Origin: JBEKCP01 sp050014815
Lineage (GTDB): Bacteria; Planctomycetota; Planctomycetia; Pirellulales; Thermoguttaceae
NCBI GenBank assembly: GCA_050014815.1
Contig: JBEKCP010000081.1
Location: forward strand, 1 to 13,557
Reading direction: 5' to 3'
DNA length: 13,557 nucleotides
Both the position numbers and the translations under genes were made by a program. Shown piece after piece: positions 1-7,545 of the stretch (the stretch's first letter is position 1; each line of letters starts with the position of its first letter). The notes beneath the pieces are model-generated. The model saw nothing but the letters and a program-made list of their open reading frames with translations, was not told where the DNA came from and made no database searches.

Positions 1-5
1 AGTAC

Positions 6-1205
6 ATGGCCCCGTACCGCGTCATCGCAGCGACCCTCGCGTCCAACCCTGATCTGTTGGCCCGCTACCGCGCGGTCAACGCCTTCTACGGCCGGCTCAC
101 CAATCCGCTGGCGTGCCTGCCGGCCGACGCGCTTATCGGCGCGGGCGATCTCGGCGCGCTGGCCAGGCGGCATGGCGTCCGCCGCGCCGCGGCGGCGGTC
201 CTGCCCCCCTCCACCAGCCGCGAGACGGAACTGTTCGATCGCCTCTTTCCCCAGGGCGTCCCCGCTGGGGCGGACCTCATGGCCACGCTGATCCGCCGCA
301 TCCGCTCGGGCGAAGTGGACCTGAAGCCGGGCGACAAGGATGGCTGGTATCAGTACCAGGTCTACGCCTTGGAAACGCTGCTCCTGCCCACGCGCGGCCA
401 GGAGCGCGACAAGCTCCTGCTGACGGCGAGCTACAAGAAGCGCCTGGTCGAGGCGTTCAAGGCCCTGGTAACCAAGCGGCGCGAGACGCACGTGCGGCAA
501 CTAAAAAAGACCGAGACAAAGGCGGCGCCGCCTTCCTTGGAATTCGGAGCAGTCCGGCCGCGGCTGCGGATCGAGCCTTGCCCGACCTTCTACCTCCGCA
601 CCGCCCGCGCCTACGCCTTCCTGCAAGACTTCCTGCTGGCGGCGGCGGGGAAAGACCGGCTGGCCACGCTCCACGGGCTGAAGCAGGGCGGCTTCCGCGG
701 GGGGGCGTTGGCCGGCGAATTGGACGGCATCCGCCTGCGGTTCTACGGCTTCTACCTGGTCGCGTGCGAAGACATCGGCATGAAGCCCCAGTTGCTCGCC
801 GACGAGCCGCTCGACCAGAAAGCGGCACAGGCGGCGGCGTTGGGGTGGCTCAAGGACCTGGAGCAGAATCCCGACCTGGCCTGCGACACGCGGGTGGCCG
901 TGCCGATTTATGTAGACTATGTCGCCCGCAGGACGCGGCTCTGGGCCACGCTGGGGGTCCGCCTGGCCCGGCTGGAGGCCGGGTACGCCCGGCCGCCCAA
1001 AGTTCGGCCGAAAGGGTATGGCGGCGCGTGGAAGGAAGTGGAAGGCTACCAACTCGCCGGGTCGCAGTACGTGATCCCCGTCGACGAGTTCGCCGAGATC
1101 GAGCTTCCCGGCCTGCGAACCCTGACCCGCCAGGAACTGCGGGCCGCATGCGACCGGCACAAGACCAAGGAAGAGATCGTCAAGGCCCTCACGGGTACAC
1201 GCTAA
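6..1205 (+). CDS. Hypothetical protein, possibly 5'-truncated by window edge
   Basis: I do not recognise this 399-residue protein. It is soluble-looking, with no signal peptide or obvious membrane segment. The N-terminal half is Ala/Arg-rich. A basic linker (about residues 140-170, with KKR, TKRRE and RQLKK clusters) leads into a second half rich in aromatics (FYLRTARAYAFLQDFLL; RFYGFYLV). The C-terminus is a charged helix-like stretch (LTRQELRAACDRHKTKEEI). Codons end in G or C almost throughout, as in the neighbouring genes, which supports real coding. The ATG at base 6 is the first possible start inside the window, but the frame is open to the left edge, so the true start and ribosome site may lie upstream. 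It is the only plus-strand gene here and ends tail-to-tail against the TPR gene, sharing four bases, so it is probably unrelated to the lipid cluster. Confidence 0.72.
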   Translation: MAPYRVIAATLASNPDLLARYRAVNAFYGRLTNPLACLPADALIGAGDLGALARRHGVRRAAAAVLPPSTSRETELFDRLFPQGVPAGADLMATLIRRIRSGEVDLKPGDKDGWYQYQVYALETLLLPTRGQERDKLLLTASYKKRLVEAFKALVTKRRETHVRQLKKTETKAAPPSLEFGAVRPRLRIEPCPTFYLRTARAYAFLQDFLLAAAGKDRLATLHGLKQGGFRGGALAGELDGIRLRFYGFYLVACEDIGMKPQLLADEPLDQKAAQAAALGWLKDLEQNPDLACDTRVAVPIYVDYVARRTRLWATLGVRLARLEAGYARPPKVRPKGYGGAWKEVEGYQLAGSQYVIPVDEFAEIELPGLRTLTRQELRAACDRHKTKEEIVKALTGTR

Positions 1206-4200
1206 TCCTGGAGTTCCGCACGGAGCCTGTCGTAGAGGGGGCGCTGCGGGGGGTCGAGCATCGCGCGCTTGAGGTTCTTGGCCTCGGCAGCCCTCATGGC
1301 TTCCACGGCCTCGGCCTTCCTCCCCGCCAGAAGATAGGCCCGCGCCTGGAGGAATAATCGCTGCGGCGTGGCCTCGCCGGCGACGGCTGCTTCGAGGTCC
1401 TTTAGGGCCTTGTCCGGCTGTTCCATGGCGAGGTAGACCGTGGCCTCCGAGTCGAGCAAGTCCGGGACGGGGCCGGCAAGGCGGATGGCTTGCCCGATCT
1501 TTTGCAGCGCCTCGTCGAGGCGGCTCCCCTTCCCCTGGTACGCCAGCAGCAGGCTGAGATTGTTCAGGGCCTTGACGTTCTCGGGATCGGTCGCAAGGAT
1601 AGCGCGATAGCGTGCATCGGCCGCCGGATAGTTCTGCTGCACCAGGGCGGAGTCGGCCAGGGCGAGGAGGAGCACCAGCGGGCGATGGAACTGCTTCAAG
1701 GCGTCCTTGAGAATACGGTCCAATTGCGCGAATTCCGCCTCGGTGGGAGTCCCCTGGTACGTGATCGCCGCGGCGACCGCCGCCAAGTCTCTCGCCGCCG
1801 CGGTCTTCCAGGATTGCGAGATCAGCTCCAGCGCCTCCCGCGTCCGCCCTTGGCGCGCGAGGAAGACGGCCAGCACGGACTCCTGGTCCGGTTGCTGCTC
1901 GATGTACGATCGCAGCAGGGCCTCCGCCTTCTGGGTGAACAATTTCGCCGTGTCGTCCTGCCGCGACTCGACCAGCTTCTGGGCGCACCGCTCGGCGATG
2001 CGGGCCGCCAAGAGCCGCCGCGCGATCCGGTCGGCCGGCTCCACGCCCGCACGATCAACATACGCGGTCAAGAGGTTCAATGCCTTGGGGTACTCCTTGC
2101 CAGCCACAAAGAATTCGGCGCGGAGCTTGACGGAGTTGAACTCGTCGGGCGCCAATTGCTCGAGTCGATTCAGGAATGCGTCGGCGTCGCCGGTATCGCC
2201 GTGCCGGAGCAGGGCATTGACGTGGAACACGAGATAGCTGGAGTCGGGGTCGCGCGAGGCGAACACCTCGCGCATCATGTTGTTGTACTTCGTCCACTCC
2301 CCTTGCCGCAGGTAGAGCTGCGCCAGCACGAAGCGGTCCTCTGTCTTGACCGGTCCGCCGCTCTGCATCAACCCCTCCAAGGTCCAGATGGCCTCCTGGA
2401 TCCGGTCGCGGCGGGGGTCGTCTAACAGGAGTTGGGCCTTGATGTGGCGGTCGTCGGGCGATCCGCCGCCAATCGCCATGTTCTGGTCGATCAGCCGCAG
2501 GGCTTCGGTCAGGTTCTGGAAGCCACCGCGGTTCATCAGGATGGCCGCGATCATCCGCCGCGCCCAGACCGCGTTGGCCTCCGTGGTTTCCTTGTCGGCC
2601 CCCGCGGCTTCCCGGGCGCCTTTCACGAGCCGACCCAGGAGCGGCTCCGCGGCGGCCGCTTTCCCGCTGCGGAGGTAGAAGTCGGCCAACTCGCGGATGG
2701 CGGCCGACTTGTCGGGCGCGGCTGCCAGGGCCTCCTGGTATCCCCGCGCCGCGTTTTCCATGTCGCCGACGGCCTCGTAGCAGCGGGCCATGGCCGCGGG
2801 GGGCGTCCCCGGCGGTATTTTCTCCTTGGCCTGCGAGACCGCCTCCCGGGCCCTCTCCTTCTGGCCGGCGGCGGCCAGCAGTTGGACCAGGGCGATCCAG
2901 GTGTCGATGGAGTGGTCGTTCAGCGCCAGGGCCTGGCGGAGCGCCTTCTCCGCCCGCCCCTGGAGTTCGCCAGCCAGCTCCGGCCGGTTCTCCGTCTTGG
3001 CGCGGCCGGCGATGGCCGCGAGCGTCCGGCCGAACCAGAGGTGGTCCAGGTACTTCTCGGAGTCCTGGTCGTAGGCCGACTCGGCCGAATCGACGGCCTC
3101 GTCGAGCGTCCCGGACATGAGGCAGACATACGCCTCGCGTTGCTTCAGGTCCTGGGGAAGCTGCGTTTGACCTTCCTCCAGGCCGCGGAAGAGCATTTTG
3201 GCCTCGGCCCAGCGCTGCTTCTTCTCGAGCAGTTCCACGGCGCGGCGGATGATTGTCGGATCGTGCTCGCCGAGGCGAATCGCCTCCAGGTACATATCGA
3301 TCATCTGGTTCTCTTTCCCTTGCATCTCGTAGACGCGGGCGGCCAAGAGCGGCAGCGGCGGCCAAGTGGGCCGCATTTCCCGGGCCCGCTCGATGTAGCC
3401 CATCGCCTGGGCCAGAAGCTCCGGGTCCTTGTCCTTGGCCTTGATGGTCAACCGCACCGCCTGGCCGTAAAGCCACAGCGGTCCGCGGCCGCCGGAAGCC
3501 TCCATTTCATCGAGCACCCGGTCCAAATCGGCCGTCATTGCCGCAACGTCGGCGTACTCCCGCGACCGGATGATCAGCTCGAACAGCAGGTAGCGGATGC
3601 GGACGTTGTTGGGCTCCTTCTCCGCGACTCGTTGGCAAAGCCCCTTGGCTGTGGCGTAATCGTTGGCCTGGACCGAGTAGGCGATCAGGCTGTTCCAGAG
3701 CTGCGCGCAGTCGTTGATGGAGAACCTGTCCAGGTTCTCCTCGGCCAGTTTCCGGAGTTCGCGGGCAGCGCTGTTGCCGTAGCGCCGGAGCAGGTAATGG
3801 GCGCGGGCGATCCGCAACTGCACGCTGTCGCCGAACTTGTCCTCGGCCTCCTGAAGGTGCTTTTTCGCCATCTCAATTTTCTGTTGCTTCTCGTAGAGCA
3901 CGGCCAGCGCGATCCAGAATTCGACGTGGTCCGGCGCCGCCTTGCAGAGGTCGCGAAGCAACTGTTCGGCACCTTTCACATCGCCCCTGGCGATCATGAC
4001 CTCGGTGCGCAGGAGGGGGATCTGGCTGGAGGCGGGCGCCGCCTTACCGGCGTCGGCAAGGACGCGTTCCACGCGGTTCCAATCGCGCTCCGCCGGGGGC
4101 AATCGGAGGTTCTGGAGGACCATGGTGCGGGCCAAAGGCAGCAGGACCTCCTCGTCGGTCCTGCCGGCCCGGATCGCCTGGCGGTACTCATCGATGGCCT

Positions 4201-5362
4201 CGCTGAAGCGGCCGGCGTTGACGTAGATTTGAGCGATGCCGTCGCGGGCGGGGAAATACGTGGGGTCGATCGCCACGGCCCGGCGATACGCCGCCAACTC
4301 TTGCTCGATATTGCCCGACTGCGCGTAGCATTGCCCGATCCAGTAGTCTACCTGCTTGAGCGTGTTCGGGTCCTGGCGCCTTTCGGTCAGATCGGGGCGG
4401 ATGGCCTCGAAGCCGGCCAGGGCGGCGGTCCAGTGCCCGTGGCTCATTTCGATGCGGGCCTCCAGGCATCGGACGGCCGTCGGGTTGTGGCCCAGCCGCT
4501 TCAGTTCGCCGACGATCTTCTGGGCCTCCGGCGTTTTTCCGCTCTCGACGTGCAGATTGGCGACGTGCCAGAGAAGGTCGAAGTAGCCCGGCGTGCCGGC
4601 GGTCTTCTGGAGACCCCGTTGGAGCGCCGCCATCGCCTCGTCGCGGTGGCCGCTCCGTGCCTTAGTTTGGGCCAACAGGAAGTATCCCGACGGCCCGTGT
4701 TCGGAGACGCGGATGGCCCGCTCCGCGTATTCCGCGGCCTCGTCGAATTGCTGCCTCTCCACGGCACACCAGCCGGCCAACATAAGCCCCTGGAAGTCAT
4801 TGGGCGCCAGTCGAACGACCTTTTGGGCTTGCTGGCTCGCGTCGTCGAGCCGGTGCAAGCCGAGCAGGTATTGGCCGTAGAGGGTTTGCGCCGGCAGGGA
4901 CGACGGGTTGTTCTCGGCCATTTTTTTCATGCACCGATCGTCTTCTCCAGGCTGCTCCAATCGCCTCAGTACGAGGGCCAGGCGGGGGTAGGCATCAATC
5001 CGGTCGGGCGCCAGTTGTATTACCCGGCGAAACGTCTCCGCCGCTTCCCGATACCTGCCGAGCCCCATCTGGCACCGCCCCTCGAACATCAAGAGGCCGC
5101 AATCGTCGGGCGCGTTCTTGAGAAGTGGATCGAGTTGCCCGCTGGCCTCAACGTACCGGCCGCGGCCGATGGCAGTTTCGACGAGCTTTCGGCCGTCGTC
5201 CGAGTCCTTGGCAGTTCTCGCCGGCTCGGGCGCCCCGGCCTGCCGGGGAGCGTCGCCCGGTGGAGCGGCCGGTGGATCTGCAAGGCAGATTGCCGCCGTG
5301 CAGGCTGCGACGCCGCCCGCCACCCGCACGCCCACCCACATCCAGAAGGCAGCCGCCCGCAT
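1202..5362 (-). CDS. Large exported tetratricopeptide-repeat (TPR) protein
   Basis: This 1386-residue protein is almost entirely TPR-type helical repeats. Clear units include LLMFEGRCQMGLGRYREAAE, YWIGQCYAQSGNIEQELAAY, IAQIYVNAGRFSEAIDEYRQ and TVYLAMEQPDKALKDLEAAV, and at least a dozen can be picked out by eye up to the C-terminus. TPR solenoids bind other proteins; no enzyme motif is visible. The N-terminus has a signal sequence: Arg2, a hydrophobic run over residues 5-27, and a possible type I site after CLA (residue 28, before a Pro/Ala-rich stretch). The alternative VAAC at 18-21 also fits a lipobox, so it could be a lipoprotein. The start chosen is the ATG at 5362, because an AGAGGA Shine-Dalgarno lies just upstream and the signal sequence begins there; an in-frame start at 5434 would prepend 24 unlikely residues. 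It lies 78 bases behind the PCP-TE gene with its own candidate promoter, so a role in the lipid pathway is only suggested by position. Confidence 0.88.
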   Translation of the reverse strand: MRAAAFWMWVGVRVAGGVAACTAAICLADPPAAPPGDAPRQAGAPEPARTAKDSDDGRKLVETAIGRGRYVEASGQLDPLLKNAPDDCGLLMFEGRCQMGLGRYREAAETFRRVIQLAPDRIDAYPRLALVLRRLEQPGEDDRCMKKMAENNPSSLPAQTLYGQYLLGLHRLDDASQQAQKVVRLAPNDFQGLMLAGWCAVERQQFDEAAEYAERAIRVSEHGPSGYFLLAQTKARSGHRDEAMAALQRGLQKTAGTPGYFDLLWHVANLHVESGKTPEAQKIVGELKRLGHNPTAVRCLEARIEMSHGHWTAALAGFEAIRPDLTERRQDPNTLKQVDYWIGQCYAQSGNIEQELAAYRRAVAIDPTYFPARDGIAQIYVNAGRFSEAIDEYRQAIRAGRTDEEVLLPLARTMVLQNLRLPPAERDWNRVERVLADAGKAAPASSQIPLLRTEVMIARGDVKGAEQLLRDLCKAAPDHVEFWIALAVLYEKQQKIEMAKKHLQEAEDKFGDSVQLRIARAHYLLRRYGNSAARELRKLAEENLDRFSINDCAQLWNSLIAYSVQANDYATAKGLCQRVAEKEPNNVRIRYLLFELIIRSREYADVAAMTADLDRVLDEMEASGGRGPLWLYGQAVRLTIKAKDKDPELLAQAMGYIERAREMRPTWPPLPLLAARVYEMQGKENQMIDMYLEAIRLGEHDPTIIRRAVELLEKKQRWAEAKMLFRGLEEGQTQLPQDLKQREAYVCLMSGTLDEAVDSAESAYDQDSEKYLDHLWFGRTLAAIAGRAKTENRPELAGELQGRAEKALRQALALNDHSIDTWIALVQLLAAAGQKERAREAVSQAKEKIPPGTPPAAMARCYEAVGDMENAARGYQEALAAAPDKSAAIRELADFYLRSGKAAAAEPLLGRLVKGAREAAGADKETTEANAVWARRMIAAILMNRGGFQNLTEALRLIDQNMAIGGGSPDDRHIKAQLLLDDPRRDRIQEAIWTLEGLMQSGGPVKTEDRFVLAQLYLRQGEWTKYNNMMREVFASRDPDSSYLVFHVNALLRHGDTGDADAFLNRLEQLAPDEFNSVKLRAEFFVAGKEYPKALNLLTAYVDRAGVEPADRIARRLLAARIAERCAQKLVESRQDDTAKLFTQKAEALLRSYIEQQPDQESVLAVFLARQGRTREALELISQSWKTAAARDLAAVAAAITYQGTPTEAEFAQLDRILKDALKQFHRPLVLLLALADSALVQQNYPAADARYRAILATDPENVKALNNLSLLLAYQGKGSRLDEALQKIGQAIRLAGPVPDLLDSEATVYLAMEQPDKALKDLEAAVAGEATPQRLFLQARAYLLAGRKAEAVEAMRAAEAKNLKRAMLDPPQRPLYDRLRAELQD

Positions 5363-5369
5363 ACATCGA

Positions 5370-5375
5370 TCCTCT
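5370..5375 (-). promoter_or_regulatory. Shine-Dalgarno deciding the TPR gene start
   Basis: On the minus strand this reads AGAGGA, seven bases before the ATG at 5362. No comparable site precedes the longer in-frame start at 5434, so this decides the start. Confidence 0.6.
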
Positions 5376-5405
5376 CGCCACGAGCCCATTTGATCGACGC
5401 GGTCC

Positions 5406-5434
5406 ATCATGCCCGACGGCGGGCAGGATGTCAA
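5406..5434 (-). promoter_or_regulatory. Candidate sigma70-like promoter for the TPR gene
   Basis: On the minus strand a perfect TTGACA -35 box (5429-5434) is followed after exactly 17 bases by CATGAT (5406-5411), a 4/6 match to TATAAT. It sits in the 78-base gap between the PCP-TE stop and the TPR start and would give a leader of roughly 35-40 bases. The spacer contains a 6-bp inverted repeat (TGCCCG/CGGGCA, 5410-5425) that slightly overlaps the -10 box and could be an operator. It could instead be a small hairpin behind the PCP-TE gene, although no T-run follows it. Inferred from consensus only. Confidence 0.5.
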
Positions 5435-5440
5435 GGGCCT

Positions 5441-6469
5441 TCACTCTGTGGCCGTCTCCAGGCAGTGCCGGAGCTTCTCGGCCAGCACGCGGACGTGCGG
5501 CTCGTGGATCATGGTCAAGTGGTTGCCGGGCACCTCTAGCACTTCCACGTGCTCGCAGAGTCGCGGCCACTCGTACCGCGGCTCGAATCGCTTCTTCACA
5601 ATGGCCTCGCTGGCCTGAAACAAGACGATGCGGCCCGCGTAGGGCCTGGGCGAATAGTTGAGAAGCGCCCGCATGTTCGAGGCGAACAGGCGGGCAATGC
5701 GGCCGGCAAGGGCGTCGTCGGCGTTGTCCGGGACCAGCCGCGCCGGCGCGCTTCGCCGGCGGAACTCGGCGACTTGCTGGTCGCCAGGCATGCGCAGCCA
5801 GTCCAACGTGCCCATCTCGCCCTTGGGAAACATCGCGGTCAGGATTGCGCATGCATAGAGGGCGCCGCTGTCGAAGATGGCCAACGGCGCCACGCGGTGG
5901 CCCGCCGCCGTGAGCTGTTGCGCCATTTCGAACGCCAGCACGCCCCCCACGGACCAGCCGCCAAGGGCGTACGGGCCGCGCGGTTGGACGCGCATCAGCG
6001 CGGCCACGTATTCCCTTGCCATCTCTTCGGCGGTGTGCAGGGGTTCCCGGACACCGTCGATGCCCGGGCATTGAACGCCGAAAAAAGGCCAATCGCCGCC
6101 CAGCCACTTCGATAACCCCAGGTAACAGAGCACGTTTCCGCCGCCGGGGTGTACGCAGAAGAACGGCCGGTTCGTCCCCTCCGGCTGGATCGGCACGATC
6201 GGCGACCAATTCTCGGGAGGGACTCCTTCGCGCAAGGCGCGTGCCAGTTTTTCGATCGTGCGCGCCTGAAGGATGCCCGAGGTCGGCAGGTTGTATCCTG
6301 TTTCCTGGGAAACCCGGGCCAAGAGCGACATGGCCAGCAAGGAGTCGCCTCCCAGCTCGAAGAAGTCCTCATCGACGCCGACGGGGCGTCGCTGCAACAG
6401 GTCCTCCCAAATCTGAACCAGTTGGAGTTCCAATGCGTCGTGCGGGGCACAGGGGCGGTGGCTTGACAT
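5441..6469 (-). CDS. Free-standing peptidyl-carrier/thioesterase (PCP-TE) didomain protein
   Basis: This 342-residue protein is the terminal piece of a nonribosomal peptide synthetase without the rest. Residues about 10-80 are a PCP domain with the phosphopantetheine motif LGGDSL (Ser43). After a Pro-rich linker, residues about 100-335 form a type I thioesterase of the alpha/beta-hydrolase fold. The visible parts are the oxyanion-side HPGGGN (107-112), the nucleophile elbow GWSVGG (Ser173), the acid in IFDSG (Asp200) and the catalytic His in GNH (His317), so the triad looks complete. Such TEs take an acyl or peptidyl chain from the neighbouring carrier and release it by hydrolysis, cyclisation or transfer. 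No condensation or adenylation domain occurs in the window, so its substrate probably comes from the type II fatty-acid-like enzymes encoded upstream. It starts 42 bases after the KAS III stop with only a weak ribosome site, consistent with operon transcription. Confidence 0.9.
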   Translation of the reverse strand: MSSHRPCAPHDALELQLVQIWEDLLQRRPVGVDEDFFELGGDSLLAMSLLARVSQETGYNLPTSGILQARTIEKLARALREGVPPENWSPIVPIQPEGTNRPFFCVHPGGGNVLCYLGLSKWLGGDWPFFGVQCPGIDGVREPLHTAEEMAREYVAALMRVQPRGPYALGGWSVGGVLAFEMAQQLTAAGHRVAPLAIFDSGALYACAILTAMFPKGEMGTLDWLRMPGDQQVAEFRRRSAPARLVPDNADDALAGRIARLFASNMRALLNYSPRPYAGRIVLFQASEAIVKKRFEPRYEWPRLCEHVEVLEVPGNHLTMIHEPHVRVLAEKLRHCLETATE

Positions 6470-6511
6470 GAGTTTCTTGCGGATGAAGGAGAAAAACGGA
6501 GGCCGCGTTGC

Positions 6512-7528
6512 CTATCCCCAGGTGAGCGTACACAGCGCCCAGGCGAACCCGACGCCGAACCCCGCCAAGACCAGCTTCTGACCGGCTCGAATCCGTCCGG
6601 ATTCCGCGTACGCTTCAAGGGTCAACGGGATGGACGACGACACGGTGTTGCCCACTTCGGCCAGGTGAAAGGTCATCTTCTCGTTGGGTATTTTTCCACC
6701 TTTGGCCAGCATGTCCAGCATGTACTTGTTGGCTTGATGAAAGACGTACCAGTCCACCTGGTCGCGGGTCAGCCCGGACTTCTGGAGCACCTTGTCGAGG
6801 GCGCGGGGAACGGTGTTCAGCGTAAACGCGAAGACTGCCTGGCCGTCCATGAACAAGTGGTCCTGGCTGCGGACCGATCCTTGCGCGTCGGCGTGTTCAG
6901 TGCCCGTGGCGGCCGAGCGCGGCATGCGGAATCCGCCGCTGGGAACGATCAGGCTCGCCGCGCCGCTCCCGTCGGTGCCGATGACGAACTCGCCGAGGCC
7001 GCCCCCTTTCCCGTCGCATGCGCCGATCAGCGTGGCCGCCGCTCCGTCGCCGAACAAGGTCCGCACCGTGCGGTCGGCGGGGTGGATCAGCTTGGAGTAG
7101 GTTTCCGCGGTTACCAGGAGCACGTTGCGGGCGGCACGGCTTTCAACCAGCCCTTTTGCCAAGTGGAGACCGAGGACGAAGCCGGCGCATCCCGGACTGA
7201 TGTCGACGGCGCCGATGCCGGTGGACAGCTTGAGTCTCTGCTGGAGGAGGCACGCGTTGGGCGGGACAAAGTGGTCCGGCGTCTGCGTGCTGAAGATCAG
7301 GTAGTCGATCTCGCCGGCAGGAACCAATTGCCGCTGGAGCAGTTTCGCGGCGGCCTCGTAACCCAAATCGCAGGCCGTCTCGTCGGCCGCCGCGATATGC
7401 CGGGCCAGAATCCCGGTCTTCTCGCCAATCTTGGCCAGATCCCAGCTTGGCTGCTCGCGAGCCAGGTCCTCGTTGGTTTCGACCTTTCTCGGCAAGTAGC
7501 CGCTGATGCCGACGATGCGTGTTGCCAA
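6512..7528 (-). CDS. fabH: Beta-ketoacyl-ACP synthase III (FabH family)
   Basis: This is a 338-residue KAS III thiolase-fold enzyme. FabH proteins condense an acyl-CoA starter with malonyl-ACP to begin a chain; relatives also transfer acyl groups or join two chains. The catalytic triad is intact: Cys114 in DISPGCAGF, His264 in VFHQAN and Asn294 in EVGNTVSSSIP, spaced as in the family. The LFGDGAAAT motif and the C-terminal GFGVGFAW glycine-rich segment are also typical. The start is a TTG at 7528, where the usual N-terminus (ATRIVGISGYLP) begins, with GGAGAGG seven bases upstream. An in-frame ATG further upstream would add 82 residues overlapping the SDR gene and is unlikely. The gene starts 17 bases after the SDR stop. 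Its place in a tailoring group next to a PCP-TE, rather than with fabD and fabG, suggests a starter-loading or chain-transfer role in an accessory pathway. It could also be a general FabH. Confidence 0.9.
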   Translation of the reverse strand: MATRIVGISGYLPRKVETNEDLAREQPSWDLAKIGEKTGILARHIAAADETACDLGYEAAAKLLQRQLVPAGEIDYLIFSTQTPDHFVPPNACLLQQRLKLSTGIGAVDISPGCAGFVLGLHLAKGLVESRAARNVLLVTAETYSKLIHPADRTVRTLFGDGAAATLIGACDGKGGGLGEFVIGTDGSGAASLIVPSGGFRMPRSAATGTEHADAQGSVRSQDHLFMDGQAVFAFTLNTVPRALDKVLQKSGLTRDQVDWYVFHQANKYMLDMLAKGGKIPNEKMTFHLAEVGNTVSSSIPLTLEAYAESGRIRAGQKLVLAGFGVGFAWALCTLTWG

Positions 7529-7535
7529 AATAGCA

Positions 7536-7542
7536 CCTCTCC
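7536..7542 (-). promoter_or_regulatory. Shine-Dalgarno supporting the TTG start of the KAS III gene
   Basis: The minus strand reads GGAGAGG, seven bases before TTG at 7526-7528. This is the strongest ribosome site in the area and supports a non-ATG start. Confidence 0.65.
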
Positions 7543-7545
7543 GCT

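Noticed and set aside
113..1357. Long plus-strand open frame overlapping the left-edge gene in another frame
   Set aside because: Its translation is dominated by Arg, Gly, Pro and Ala, typical of a shadow frame, and it overruns the convergent TPR gene. The 6-1205 frame has balanced composition.
501..1988. Minus-strand open frame of nearly 500 codons across the TPR end
   Set aside because: It overlaps both the TPR gene and the plus-strand gene, has low-complexity Arg/Pro/Gly composition, and lacks any domain.
2432..5539. A very long plus-strand open frame opposite the TPR gene
   Set aside because: It is antisense to a gene with clear TPR repeats and a signal peptide. In GC-rich DNA, antisense frames stay open by codon bias, and its translation shows no recognisable motif.
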